Shown here: piece by piece, positions 25,120 through 37,229 of the stretch
Layout: every line of letters starts with the position of its first letter
How positions within the stretch are numbered: position 1 is the stretch's first letter
From: Pogonophryne albipinna
Taxonomy: Eukaryota; Chordata; Actinopteri; Perciformes; Artedidraconidae
Direction: 5' to 3'
Assembly: GCA_028583405.1 (NCBI GenBank)
Contig: JAPTMU010000166.1
Coordinates: forward strand, 279,001 to 343,000
Length of the DNA stretch: 64,000 nt
Notes under the pieces: generated by a model
Databases searched by the model: none
Told to the model about the DNA's origin: nothing
The model's input: the letters and a program-made list of their open reading frames with translations, nothing else
Translations under genes and position numbers: made by a program

Positions 25120-25925
25120 CTGAGAGACTGTGTGTGTGTGTGTGTGTGTGCGCGTGTTGGTGTGTGATTATGAACTCTGCATCTGCTGATTTTTATCGTT
25201 GTTGCAAGTTTTTGCACTTGAATGCAACACGTGTATTTTTATATTTCTGTCTTTTTATTCTTACATAATCAGCTACATGTAAACACACTGTACAAAATAC
25301 CTCCGCTAATCTGCACCTCTTTTTGCAATTTATAATTTATAACAAAAAGTGCTTCCAGTTATTTCAAAAAATGACTTTGGAGAGTGTGTGTGTGTGTGTG
25401 TTGGAGGGTGTGTGTGTGTGTGTGATCATAAACTCTGCATCTGCTGTTTTTATCTGGAGCTTTGTTACACATTTTGGCACTTGAATGCAACACGTCTTTC
25501 AGGTTGATTTTATATTTCTTTATTTCTCGCTATTTATTCTCCTCTTACATCTTGCAGTGCTTCCTCTCACATGCACCTCATTTTGCAAGACATTTATATT
25601 AGAAAAGTGCCATTTACTTTGACAGAGATGGTTGCACCAGCATCGTATTTAACACATGTTCTTCTTTGTTGAAGTTATGGAGGAAATGTCTGCAATTTCC
25701 CCCACATTTTATATCAGTTTGAACTTTTGTAGCTGTATCTTTGTTGAATGTTTTTGCACTTGAATGCATCACGTCTTTCAGGTTGATTTGATGTGTTTAG
25801 ATTTCTGTCTATTTATTCCTAGATTATCACCAGCTTCTTTTACATTTAAACCTACTTCACAAAATACTTATTTTGCGTAAAACTGCTTCCTCTATCGTTT
25901 TTTTAATCATAGCTCCAGAATTGTC
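25120..25925 (+). repeat. Three diverged tandem copies, about 260-280 bp each
   Basis: Each copy shows GT-rich start (in the first two), AACTCTGCATCTGCTG, then TTGCACTTGAATGCAACACG (CATCACG in the third) and TCTATTTATTC. The TGCACTTGAATGCA anchor lies at 25213, 25476 and 25755. Short GT runs at 25128-25151 and 25383-25423 belong to the first two copies. An old local triplication immediately downstream of exon 1. Confidence 0.7.
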
Positions 25926-26430
25926 CTCTTCGTTGCGGCTGTGGAGGAAAGTCTGCAAATTCCCCCAAATATTAAATCAGTAAGAGCTTGTTCTTAGTGT
26001 AACTCAGGGCGGTTATATTCGTGCATCTGTAATACATGTTTGAATATAAATCTTTGATCTGCTTTTAAAACCTATATTTGTATCATTATAATAACATTTA
26101 AACACCACAGTGTGAGAGAAGAACCTGCCAGGCCGCTTCCAGAACTTTCCCCTCAGCTTTTCTTTGTTTCAGAATAGAACGCCTAACAGCCTCTCGCACA
26201 CTTTATGAAACCCTACTTTTAATAAGTACTACAGGTTTCCCATCATCCCTTCTGTTCCGCACACAAAGCCTGTTTTCCCGGAGCTTCCTGAACCCGGCGG
26301 ATCTGTCCTCGTGTTTCCCTCGCTGGCTCTCAGGCCTCTGGTGACGAGTAACTCGCTCAGGTTTTATTAAAACACTTTTCCTCTGTGAGGATGTGAGGAT
26401 GTTCTCGGCTCCTGTCTGCTTTCCATTTCA
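25926..26430. other. Intronic sequence, nothing recognised
   Basis: Complex sequence without tandem repeats or a supported exon. Confidence 0.5.
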
Positions 26431-28100
26431 AAAACTTTAACAGCCAAAGAAATCATAGCGTGGTCCTCACGCTGACACCGGGGGATTTATTGTTCTCCCT
26501 TAATTCTTCACTTTATTGGAGAATCTATTAAAGGGCACTAAGTGTGTTGACTTTAGAGCCAGGGTTTAAGTTAAAGACAATAGAAGCACAGCAGCGCGGC
26601 CTGTACATGAGAATATGCGTTTCATGTCTTTGCGTTTCCAGACAAGCCTTTAGAAATGAGTGCAGGGGGGGGGGAGATTTAATATGTTCCTTTATTTCTT
26701 CACTTTATTGAAGAAATAATTACAGGGTGTTATGAGGGTTGGGTTAAGACCGAGAGTTGAACTTCTCAACAGCAGAAGACGGGAGCAGAGATGTGTGTTT
26801 TTCACTTTGTCTCTGCGTTCTCTGTCCTCGCATCTCCAACAAAGCCTTTAGAGACGACACAAGATGTATTTGATTCCCTTAATTCTTCACTTTATTGTAG
26901 AAACTATTGTAAGTGTTCCGACGTAAAACCCAAACGGCAGAAAATAGAATCACAGAAGTGCGGCGATGCCTCTCAACGTGTGTCTCGTCCTCCGTTTGTC
27001 TGAGTCTTGCATCCTTGTCATTCTGAAAAGAAGCCTTGTTTTAAATAAATTACTCACAAAATGTTTAGAGGATGCCAAGTGTGTTGACTTAAGACCTTGA
27101 GATTGACTTAAAACCAGCAGAAAATAGAAGCACAGATGTGAAATAAGAATGTGTTTATGATACTCGCTTTTTCACTGGGTTTTCCCCTCGTTGCATTCAC
27201 AAATAGTCCTGTAGAAATGTGAAGGAGATTTATTATTCACTTTATTGAAGAAACTATTATAGGGTACTAACAAGGTTTAACTTGAAGACAGCAGAACATA
27301 CAAGCACAGATGCATTAAAGGACAATATGTCTGTATGCGGTCACGTCTCCTCAGTTTTCTCTCCTTGCGTTTCCAAACAAGTCTTTGGAGATTTATTATA
27401 CAACATTAATTCTTCACTTTATTGGAGAAACTATAATTAGATAGGAATACGGTTGACTTGAGACCTTGAGCTTAACCTGATGAAAATAGAAGCACAGATG
27501 TGTAGCGTTGCCTGTAAGTGAGAAAATGTGTTTTACGTCCTTCCAAACAAGCATGCAGAGAGGGGAACAACAAATTATTTGATTCCTTTATTCTTCACTT
27601 TATTGATAGGGCACTAAGTGTGCTGACTTAAAGCCTTAAATATGACTTAAAACCGGCTGATAATAGAAACACAGATGTCCAGTGTGGCTTATAAATGAGA
27701 GTGTGTGTGTGTGTGTGTGTGTGATGGTCACTTCTCCTCAGTTTTCTCTCCTTGCGTTTCCAAACAAGTCTTTGGAGATGAAGAATTAATGGTGTATAAT
27801 AATCATGTTATTGGAGAAACTATAATTAGATAGGAATACGGTCGCCTTGAGACCTTGAGTTTAACTTAGAACCTGCTGAAAATAGAAGCACAGATGTGTA
27901 GCGTTGCCTGTAAGTGAGAATATGTGTGTTTCTCTGAGTTTGACGTCCTTTCATTTCCAAACATAGAGGGGGAGGAGACGCTATAACGGGCGCTAAGTGT
28001 GTTGACTTAAGGCCCACGATATGACTTTAAAACAGCGGGAAAGAGAAGCCCAGATGTGCCGCGCTGCCTGTAACAAGAATGTGTGTTTATGATACTCACT
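26431..28100 (+). repeat. Diverged tandem repeat, about 9 copies of 165-215 bp
   Basis: Each unit carries ATTCTTCACTTTATTG-GA (26507, 26699, 26886, 27236, 27413, 27594), then AAGTGTGTTGACTTAAGACC, then AAAATAGAAGCACAGATGTG (about 26580, 26771, 26938, 27121, 27298, 27483, 27667, 27880, 28045), then GCGTTTCCAAACAAGCC. Copies are clearly related but substantially diverged, so this is an old array. A GT run at 27700-27723 lies inside. Confidence 0.85.
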
Positions 28101-28355
28101 CCTCCCGCCTTTAGAGATGATGACTTTATCTGTAATTGATAAAAAATCCTTTCATAGCAGATAATCTCCGAACAAAAGGAGCTTTTATTTAACTACATAA
28201 AATGTCCCCTCAATTAAAACTAATTGACAACAGAAGCTCACGCAGCGTAATGCAGTACACATGTTGCACATGATGCTAACTCGCGGCGTGCCATCAGACT
28301 CTGTTTACCCTGTGTTTGTTTCTCTACCTTATGTGTTGTGCACAGAAGAAACAAC

Positions 28356-28356
<1 letters not shown>

Positions 28357-28434
<78 letters not shown>
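28357..28434. repeat. (CA)n microsatellite
   Basis: About 78 bp of CA dinucleotide. Confidence 0.98.
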
Positions 28435-28436
<2 letters not shown>

Positions 28437-29085
28437 CAGTCCCTTGCAGACGGAGAGGCACATTTTGTTTATTCAATTGCTGTTAATAATTAAGAATTGG
28501 AGCTTGGACCTCGGATATGGCAGCAATAGTAAACATTTGAATGAATTATTAACTGTGATTTTTTAAAAAAGAAAAGAAGAAGGAGCGGCATGGCTGGAGA
28601 ACGCTGCGTTTTGAGTGTGGGTGTGTGTGTGTGTGTGTTTCGTGCTGATCTAATTTAGAGATACAAAATCCCATCTATATTTAGGACTTTATAATGTAAT
28701 ATATCTTCTTAAAGTTGTGTCGAGATGTTTTGCTGCCCTGTCTCATAATTCATAATTTCCCATTCATTCTTATTTTTAAATGGAGCCAATTTCCTGCCAT
28801 TAATTTCATTTTTTTTTGTCCGTATTTGTTGCTTTCCCAGCACAAATCTGCCACCTTTTAAAACATTTAATTATTTTATTGTATTTTTAGAATTGTCAGA
28901 TGTGTCACCTGGTGATGTTGTTAACTGATTCCTTCCCTCTCCCCCTGTGCTGCTGGACCTGAACCTGCTCCTCGCCTTTTACCCTCTCAACTAAAGTATT
29001 ACCCTACTCACCTTCTAAACAATGCCTTAGTGGTAAGTCCCATTTAGTCCCTCTTTATCAAGCATTAGGTGTCTGTGTTTCTGAT
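28435..29085. other. Intronic sequence, nothing recognised
   Basis: Complex AT-rich sequence with a short GT run at 28616-28639. Confidence 0.5.
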
Positions 29086-29087
29086 GG

Positions 29088-29850
29088 GAGAGGATGAGGG
29101 CCACGTGGGAAAAGATGTTTGAGATCTGATCAAAAGTGATTTTTTTGAGAAAAGTCAACATTTCAACAACAAAAAAATCTGAATTGTGAGAAAAAGACAG
29201 AAATAAAAAAAGTGAAAATGTTAAGAATGAGTCAGAATTATAAGAAAAAGTTAACATTTTGGAAAAAAAGTCGTAATTCTTAAAAGAAAATCTGTACACT
29301 AAGAAATAGTCAAGTTGCAGAAAAAGTCTAAATTGTGAGAAAAGTTTGAATTTTGTGAAAAAGTCAAAATTCTGGAAAAAAGTCCAAAAGAAAAGTCAAT
29401 ATTTTGTGAAAAAGCAATTTTCTTTTTTTCAAAGTCAACATTTTGTGAAAAAAATCTAAATTGTGAGGAAAAAGTAAAAATAAAAAAAAGTCAAGATTTT
29501 GAGAAAAATTCAGAGTTTTGTGAAAAAGTCAAAATTGTGAGGAAAAGTCTAAAAAAAGTCAGAATTTTGAGAAGTTGAATTTCTGAAAAAAAACAAAAGT
29601 CAACATTTGGAGAAACATTTTAAGGAAAAGTAAAAATGTTGAGAAAAATCTGAGTTTTGAGAAAAAGTCAAAATGTGGAGAAAAGTTATTCTGGAATCAA
29701 AGTCAAAATTATTGTTTCCCTTAGAATTCTGTGACTTAAAAAAGAGAGTTATTTTACATCTCAGTATTTTGACTTTTTCTTAAAAACCTTGACTTTGTTT
29801 TCTCTTCTGGTCAGATCTCAAACGCATGTCCCATTTGGCCCTCATCCTCT
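29088..29850. mobile_element. Candidate MITE with inverted ends and an internal GTCAAAATTTTGAGAAAAA-type array
   Basis: Left end GAGGATGAGGGCCACGTGGG ... TTTGAGATCTGATCA. The right end on the minus strand is GAGGATGAGGGCCAAATGGG ... TTTGAGATCTGACCA, with a similar layout over about 45 bp. Between them, 29130-29720 is a degenerate array of AAAAAGTCAAAATTGTGAG, period roughly 18-20 bp. No transposase. Target duplication not clear. Confidence 0.55.
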
Positions 29851-31070
29851 TCCGTAGTTTCTATATATTCCAGAAAATGTTTTTTTTTTTTGCAGCTGGA
29901 GGTTTTACAGGTCCGTGTAACTTTCTTCACACTCTATGAAAAGTTGTCTGTGTGTGTGTGTGTGTTTTTGTTGGCGATTACAGACCTCGTTTTAATGTGT
30001 GCAAAGGAACATATCTGGAGCAGAGAAAGACATATTATGTTACAAGCTATATTTAATGTGGTATTTGAATTTACCGTAACTAAAAACATCCATTTTGAAA
30101 TAGCAGTTACCAGTTGTTTTGACTTTTTTATAATTTTACATTTTCCCGTGGTGTTTTCTCTGTCGGTCCGGAGTCACCTCAGCCTCGAGGTCAGCGCCTT
30201 ATTCTCTTTCCTCTTATTTCTCTTTCCTCTTATTTCTCTTTCCGTCTGCAGCCTTTCTTTATCGGCTCCGGGTGTTTCTCCGAGAGGATGTATTATATTT
30301 GTCCTGACGTCACCGCCGAGCGTTATCAGCCGCTATCAGAGCGCTGTGTTTTCAAAGCATGAGCTAGTTTGTTTTAACATGAAAATCCCATTTAATGAAT
30401 GTAATCAATATCAGGACTTTGAGGCATTAACTTTACATTTATTCGGACCCCCTCCCACTCCCCTCTTCTTCTCTTCCTGCAAAGTGAGTAGAGACAGCTG
30501 CTCCGAGGATTAGAATCTGATGGAACCACAGTCTGAATAAACAGAAAATGTTGGATTTTTCACAATAAAAGACACGTAGACATGAATGCTTTTGCACACA
30601 AGCCGTGCAAACATGCCCCTAAAACCCGTTTGGTGTCTTCATGCCAATTAGGCCCGTCACTGGTTATCGCTGGAAGCCAATTTCCAGACGGCCGTGCCTC
30701 ACCTTTGTCCTGTAACTGAATCATTTTCAAGCTGCAGTTTCATGCAAAATGAAAGTGCAGAAACATTTCTCAGCGAAAGATGCTATCACTGTGGGCTTTG
30801 CACACATACGTCTATACAGCTCTAACGGCCAAAAGGAGTTTGTGGATCACAGCCACTCTGCTTTTGGACGGCACTCAGAGAAATGAAGTCATAGCACTCT
30901 TGATTGACAGGTATAGGCAGATCCATTGTTCCCTGTTGTAACTGAGTGTGTAAGAAAGGGAGTCGGGGGGTGAAACCGGAGGAGTCCCCCCCCCGATCAG
31001 CAGCAGGTCACGATGCCAGACGTTAGCCGGGGACACCGTGTTCCTTTTTACTAATTCATCCAATCACGAA
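29851..31070. other. Intronic sequence, nothing firmly recognised
   Basis: Poly-T and GT runs near 29881 and 29946. The 207-residue frame at 29890-30513 has composition typical of T-rich non-coding DNA and no recognisable domain. Confidence 0.45.
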
Positions 31071-31077
31071 GCCAGTT

Positions 31078-31129
31078 ACCGGCCGATCCACCGGCCGATC
31101 CACCGGCCAATCCACCGGCCGATCCACCG
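31078..31129. repeat. 12-bp tandem repeat, about 4 copies
   Basis: CCGGCCGATCCA repeated head to tail with one A substitution. Confidence 0.9.
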
Positions 31130-32400
31130 CGAAAACGGACATCATTAAAAAACACTCTGGATTGTGAACCTTGAACTCTTTGCATGGTAACATTTTAAGG
31201 CAACATTTCCGCTTTAAAATGTCTAAAAACAACGATACCATTGTTTTTAATTTTGTTAGGGTTAGGGTTAGTTCACTAACAAATGTTCAAACCATTTTCA
31301 AACACAGAGAAATCTGTCATTTTTTCCAATGTAATGTTCTGTTTTATTTGTTCGGCGACTTCTTTGAGTCGGTCATTGTTATTTTTTTTGTTGCCAAAAG
31401 CTTTCATTGTTGACTTTTTATCAATTTTTGCCTTTTAAGTTCTTGATTCTTGGAGCTTTATTGTCGTTTTTAACTATTTCTTTTACCCGAATGAAGGATT
31501 TTAGGGGTTTATAGAAACGAGCTATGCAAGCGTTAGCGGTTAGCTTGCAGCGGCTTTTTTCTTGTGTCCAACAAACTGTGTTTTTAGTGTGAATCTGCTT
31601 GATTCTTTGTTTTCACCGGTTTAATTACCTGGTCAGTTTGGTTTCACAAGAACAAGACCTCTTCGAATAATATGGCAACTGGTTAAAAACGTTCTGAACG
31701 ATGAAATGCTAACGCTAATGGGCGCTAACTGTGTGTATTGATTGAGAGGCCCCTATAGTTGCAGGAAAGTGGATATTGTGCGGTAACAGTGGCATTGTGT
31801 GTGTTTCTGCCCTCCTTTCATTGGCACCAGCAGCTTGAAACAACAAGGTAGCCCTGCTAAGAACCCAGAGCCTAAAATGTGAGCTTTAAAACGGGTACGA
31901 TATTTGCATTCACAGCAAGAGGCGTCTCTGTGATGAACGTCTTTGTCAGTGATATAAATTATCTGCGTTTTATTATCAGCTGTTGACTGGGGGGGCCATC
32001 GTGCGTCAGCAGGAGCGAATTTACAGCATTTTCTTTTTTTGCAAAGAGACATTTCCAAGCTCTCTTTGGTGGCGAAACACAAAGACGAGATGAGCTGCGT
32101 GTTGGCAGCCGGCGGTATAGATTTTAAATGAAGTAGCATGTAGTTTTTATCTCGCGCCGCATGCAGAGGCAGAATCGGCACAGCTGTCCCAGTATCCGTG
32201 GAGAATAGATTCCTGCTGCTGGTGCCATGGGAGGCTCCCGCCAACAAGGACGGGAGGATATCCAGTGTGTGTGTGTGTGTGATCTGCATGTGTGTGTCAT
32301 GTCACCTCTGGCATGGATTAGTCGTTGGCACAACCCGGCGCTGCCCGCGGCCTCGCTGCGGTTCTGTGGTCGCCGATATGTTGTACAGTTGCCATGGCTA
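31130..32400. other. Intronic sequence, nothing recognised
   Basis: Complex sequence; a short TTAGGG run near 31255 and a GT run at 32263-32281. Confidence 0.5.
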
Positions 32401-32402
32401 CT

Positions 32403-32403
32403 G

Positions 32404-32448
<45 letters not shown>
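32403..32448. repeat. (CA)n microsatellite
   Basis: Pure CA repeat, opposite in strand sense to the GT array 80 bp downstream, so the two could pair as an inverted repeat. Confidence 0.97.
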
Positions 32449-32523
32449 TGGTGCTAAATTACATAATTGAGCTAGAATATACAGAGGAACACAAAATACT
32501 TAGTGTACCATATGAGAAAAAGG

Positions 32524-32754
<231 letters not shown>

Positions 32755-33024
32755 ATTTAGAAAAAAGAGTGTTCCTCCTTGTAAAACTACGCATGAAACG
32801 CATCGGTGAATATTTGCTGGCTCCGTCATCAGAACATTGTGTTCTCTGCCTCGGTTTTTCACTCATAACTCGGAAAACAACGGAGCCGCCATGATGCGGG
32901 TCGCATTGGGAGCGTTGAGACGGGGCGATTGAAGCTAAGGTGTTTGTGGTTACACACAAGTGGTATTTGTGTGTGTGTGAAAGAATGAAAGAGAGTGTGT
33001 GTGTGTTTGGTAGAGGGTGGGGTA

Positions 33025-33025
<1 letters not shown>

Positions 33026-33065
<40 letters not shown>
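33026..33065. repeat. (CA)n microsatellite
   Basis: Pure CA repeat preceded by short GTGTGT runs at 32969-32978 and 32994-33006. Confidence 0.97.
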
Positions 33066-33068
<3 letters not shown>

Positions 33069-33617
33069 TCTCTTCGCGATCCTCCTCCTTGACTTCAGTT
33101 GGTTTTGATGGATCGTTTATCAGCCAGAGAATCAGCAATAAGTCACTTAGCTCTGACACTTGGCTAACTCAAGGGCAAACCGTCTGATAACTCTTTTGTA
33201 GGAGCTTAAAAACCCCCTCCAGAATTCAGAGACATGAACAAATACTCTTATTTAAATGATAATTACCAAACGTGAAAAGATTTTCATGCAAAGATTGGCA
33301 GAAAGTGCAGTTTCCAGTTCCCTAATGTGAAGATTTCATGCTTTTCGTGAATGTCGTTCTGACAATTCAAGAGTTTTAAAGACAATGCCTTCTACTTACT
33401 ATAACTACTTTTTGACATTTCATAGACCAAAGGATAAATCAAGATAATAATCAGATTAATTAAAGTAGTCGTTAGTTGCAGGCTTAATAACTTGTGCCAT
33501 CTGTTTTGTTTAACGGATGCACAATATGGTATTTCTGGTATGTCAATTAGAGCAACATGGCTTGACACTATCACCTTATAATATTGGAGTAATACATACG
33601 ATACGATACGGTATACT

Positions 33618-33620
<3 letters not shown>
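33066..33620. other. Intronic sequence, nothing recognised
   Basis: Complex AT-rich sequence; the left border of the LINE insertion lies at its end. Confidence 0.5.
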
Positions 33621-33682
<62 letters not shown>

Positions 33683-34740
33683 GTTTATTTATAGCCCAAT
33701 ATCACAAATGTTACACTTGTCTCAGTGGACTTCACAGTTTGTACAGAATATCAGTATGACAATACGACACCCTCTGTCCTTAGACCCTCTGTCCTTAGAC
33801 CCTCTGACCCTAGACCCTCTGTCCTTAGACCCTCACATCGTAGAAGGAAAAACTTCCAGAGAAAACCCACAGTTTTAAAGGGAAAATGGGAGAGACCTCA
33901 GGGAGAGCAACAGAGGAGGGATCCCTCTCCCAGGACGGACAGACGTGCACTAGATGCCGTGTGTAAATTGAAAAGATAATACATTTGCAACATAGGTAGT
34001 CCAAATGTTTGGAAATGCATGTGTGTATAATAGGAAGATGAATCCACAAGGATATCCATCCAGGACCTATGATCCATGACCACAGCCACGACTCAAGATC
34101 CAGGGCTCGCGATGCAGGACACAGGACCGCAGGATCATCCATGACTCCGGATCCCAGCGTATATAGACACCAAAAAGAAAGACATTTGGGGAAGCTGGGT
34201 TAATCGGAACATGAGAGTACACAGGTATAGACAGAGAGAAGGAAGAAGTAAGATGTCCCCCGACAAACTAAGCCTATATCAGCAAAACTAGGGGCTGAAT
34301 CTAATCAGCCCTAACTATAAGCTTTATCAAAAAGGAAGGTCTTAAGCGCACTCTTAAAAACGGATAGGGTGTCTGCCGCCCGAACACAAACTGGAAGCTG
34401 ATTCCACAAATGTGGAGCTTGATATGAAAAGGCTCTGACTCCCATTGTACTTTTAGAGACTCTAGGAACAACCAACAACCCTGCATTCTTGGAACGCAAT
34501 GCCCTAGTAGGACAGTAGGGTATAATGAGTTCTTTAAGGTAAGATGGCGCCTGCCCATTAAGGGCTTTGTAGGCGAGAAGAAGAATTTTAAATTCTATCC
34601 TGTGTTCTATAGGGAGCCAGTGTAAGGCAGCCAGAACAGGAGTAATGTGGTCCCTTTTCCTAACTCTGGTTAGTACACGAGCTGAATGTATTGTCCCCGT
34701 AAGGAAATTTGTTCTGGACTCCGTCCTGCAGTTCCGCATA
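33621..34740 (-). mobile_element. 5'-truncated non-LTR retrotransposon (LINE, L2/CR1-like)
   Basis: On the minus strand: the last part of an ORF2 reading frame (34738-34311), a 3' UTR of about 620 bp including a 15-bp CCCTCTGTCCTTAGA repeat (33774-33833 on plus), then AATATTGGGCTATAAATAAA-type sequence and an (ATTG)n tail seen on plus as (CAAT)n at 33622-33682. The 5' end is cut near 34740, typical of incomplete reverse transcription. It cannot be autonomous. Confidence 0.88.
34311..34738 (-). pseudogene. LINE ORF2 C-terminal remnant
   Basis: Encodes about 140 residues with the signatures HITPVLAALHWLPIEHRI, FKILLLAYKALNGQAPSYL, RALRSKNAGLLVVPR and RAFSYQAPHLWNQLP, ending LFDKAYS and a stop. 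This is the region following the reverse-transcriptase catalytic core in L2-type ORF2. The catalytic motifs and endonuclease are absent. The frame is still open over this stretch, suggesting a fairly young insertion. Confidence 0.88.
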
Positions 34741-34943
34741 CATGTACATATACAAACATAGTGGACATTAAGAGACATACACATATCTGATCAGTCACAC
34801 ACCGTTTGAACAAACACAATACACAGACGCACATACTGACAATGGCGACCTATTGCACTACCCCTCATGGCCAACATTTAAAAAGTACATTTCATTACAT
34901 TTGACTACATTTAATTTCATGTGTATGTTAAGAAGCTTAATGG

Positions 34944-35074
34944 TCTATCTATCTATCTATCCATCTATCCATCCATCCATCCATCCATCCATCCATCCAT
35001 CCATCCATCCATCTATCTATCTATCTATCTATCTATCCATCCATCCATCTATCCATCCATCCATCCATCCATCC

Positions 35075-35105
<31 letters not shown>

Positions 35106-35158
35106 CATCCATCTATCCATCCATCTATCCATCTATCCATCCATCTATCCATCTATCT
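34944..35158. repeat. (ATCT)n/(ATCC)n tetranucleotide microsatellite
   Basis: Interspersed CTAT and CCAT tetramers over about 215 bp; the alternation of blocks suggests repeated slippage. Confidence 0.97.
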
Positions 35159-35738
35159 AGAGTGTTTGTGAGAAAACCTGCATCTGCTTCTCTTTGGAAA
35201 GTGAGTGCTTGTTGATGGAAACAAGTTAGCGAGGAGGGAGTGAAGCTCAGATTTCATCCAGATTAATCTGAGCTTTGTAATGAGGAGTCTACTGTATATA
35301 TTTAGCCAGATGTATGTCAGACAGCCAAACAACGTGCCCACATTGCGGTGACCTTGAGTGGGCCGTCAACGATCCGCAACAACAACCCTCGTCTATTCCT
35401 GCTGACCTGTGGCCGATCAACAACGGCTGAGTTCCTCTACGTGGAAAAAACTAAAGAAATCTCAGAAATGTAATATCATGCCGCTTGTATCTTCTTACGG
35501 AAATGTAACTGGTTGATTAAAAGGAAAGAAAACAGAGAATGAATGACTGTGAGCGTCGCTCCGTGTGTTGATACTGGCATTAGCTCAAATCTATTCAACG
35601 AGAGAACAAAGCACACTCAGACATTTCTCAGTCTGTCTTCTGCAGCGCTAGACGTGGAACAAAACTAGATAAACACTGAAATGCACCGCAATTATTCATT
35701 TTACAACCTCCTGCGACACGACTTTATTCACTGAAATG
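35159..35738. other. Intronic sequence, nothing recognised
   Basis: Complex sequence without supported features. Confidence 0.5.
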
Positions 35739-35746
35739 CCTTAGAG

Positions 35747-36139
35747 CACGGGTGTCAAACTAAATGTATTCGCGGGCCACATCAGAATTATGGTTGCACT
35801 CAAACGGCCGGTTGTGACTTTAAGACTATATAAATATATAATATATATAAAATAATGTATTATAATACATAATTTCCTGTGCATTGAATTATTATCGGAT
35901 AGGGTAATAACTTCATAATTAACTACGTCTGAAAGCAGAAGTCTAGGGCAAATAATTGCAAGTCTCTTCAGTGAGCATGTCACAAAACAAGATGCATTGT
36001 GGGACATGTAGGCTACTTTATGGGCACGTAAAGTGGCATGTAACCATATAATAAACTTATTATATTCTTTGCATGCGGGCCACATTAAATGAAGTCGCGG
36101 GCTGGATTTGGCCCCCGGGCCTTGAGTTTGACACCCCTG
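35747..36139. mobile_element. hAT-type MITE with 8-bp target duplication
   Basis: Ends CACGGGTGTCAAACT (left) and, on the minus strand, CAGGGGTGTCAAACTCAAGG (right). Flanks CCTTAGAG (35739-35746) and CCTTATAG (36140-36147) form an 8-bp duplication with one change. The TIR sequence and 8-bp duplication fit hAT (Charlie-like) elements. At 393 bp it encodes nothing. Confidence 0.88.
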
Positions 36140-36147
36140 CCTTATAG

Positions 36148-37225
36148 CAACGACAATAAGAATCTACTGGTCTTAGAAAGGAAATAACGGCCTCTTATAT
36201 TAATTTTGCGACCATGAGTTCACATGTAAAGGTCACAAAATAAGCAGGTCTGCATATCATTCTGCAAAGTGAGACTGAAGGAGAAACATTAGGAAGTTTT
36301 GCAGGTGAAAAGTTTCTTCAACGCTTATTTTAAATCTCATTTTAGACACAACAAGGATTTTGTGACATCACATGTCGTCTTGGAGCCAATCGTTGTTCAA
36401 TATGTAACTTTACGGAGAGGAGGTGGTTGTGTTTTTAAGATTTACTAACAAGATTATCGATAATTCTTTATGGAACAAATTGGAAATGTATAGTCGTATA
36501 GTATTACTCCAATATTATAGGTTGATAGTATCAAGACACTAGAAATAAACAGTCCAAAATATTTCTGAAATAGAATTAAAATAGCATTAAAAAGTTAAGA
36601 AAATATATATACAGTACATGAGGAAAATGTACATGTGGAACTACACATTTCCAGTAACAAATACAATGTTGTGCAAGACAGAGAATAAGGGAGAATAAGA
36701 CAGGAGCAGCAATCCATTCAGAAACAAATCCTCCGACATTTAGTCTGTTTGAAGCCGAGCTATATTCTGTGGGGCTTCATGCAGAACACACCTGCACACA
36801 TTAATCACATAAAACACAGGTGTGCATTCTTTCAGATTGAACAAATCACACCTAGTACCATTGCATGACCGCAGGAGAGTGTGTTCGTGTCATATTATAG
36901 GACGGTGCTTTCCAACACTCTTTATGTCTGAAGTTTCCTCTACAGAACTCAATATGATAACTTCTGCTCAATGTTTGTCTGCTTTGATGAAGAAGCTAAC
37001 TATTTAACCACGTATACACGCTACTTTAAGCGATATACTACGTCTTCAATCAAGACATTCAATGGAAATAGTATTGTTGCGTGAGTTGCTTGCATTAGTC
37101 AAGACATTTCGAGACAGATTAAAATTGTTCTGTAATCTGAGAAGAACGTTTCAGCTCCTTTTCGACAGTCAGTACAAACAGCTCAATAGTTTGGTTTAAG
37201 AGTTATCTATTTCGTTTAGTCAACA
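36148..37225. other. Intronic sequence, nothing recognised
   Basis: Complex AT-rich sequence. No supported exon or repeat. Confidence 0.5.
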
Positions 37226-37229
37226 ATCT

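Noticed and set aside
29890..30513. 207-residue open frame
   Set aside because: T-rich, Phe/Leu/Ser-dominated composition, no recognisable domain, spans GT and poly-T runs; likely chance.
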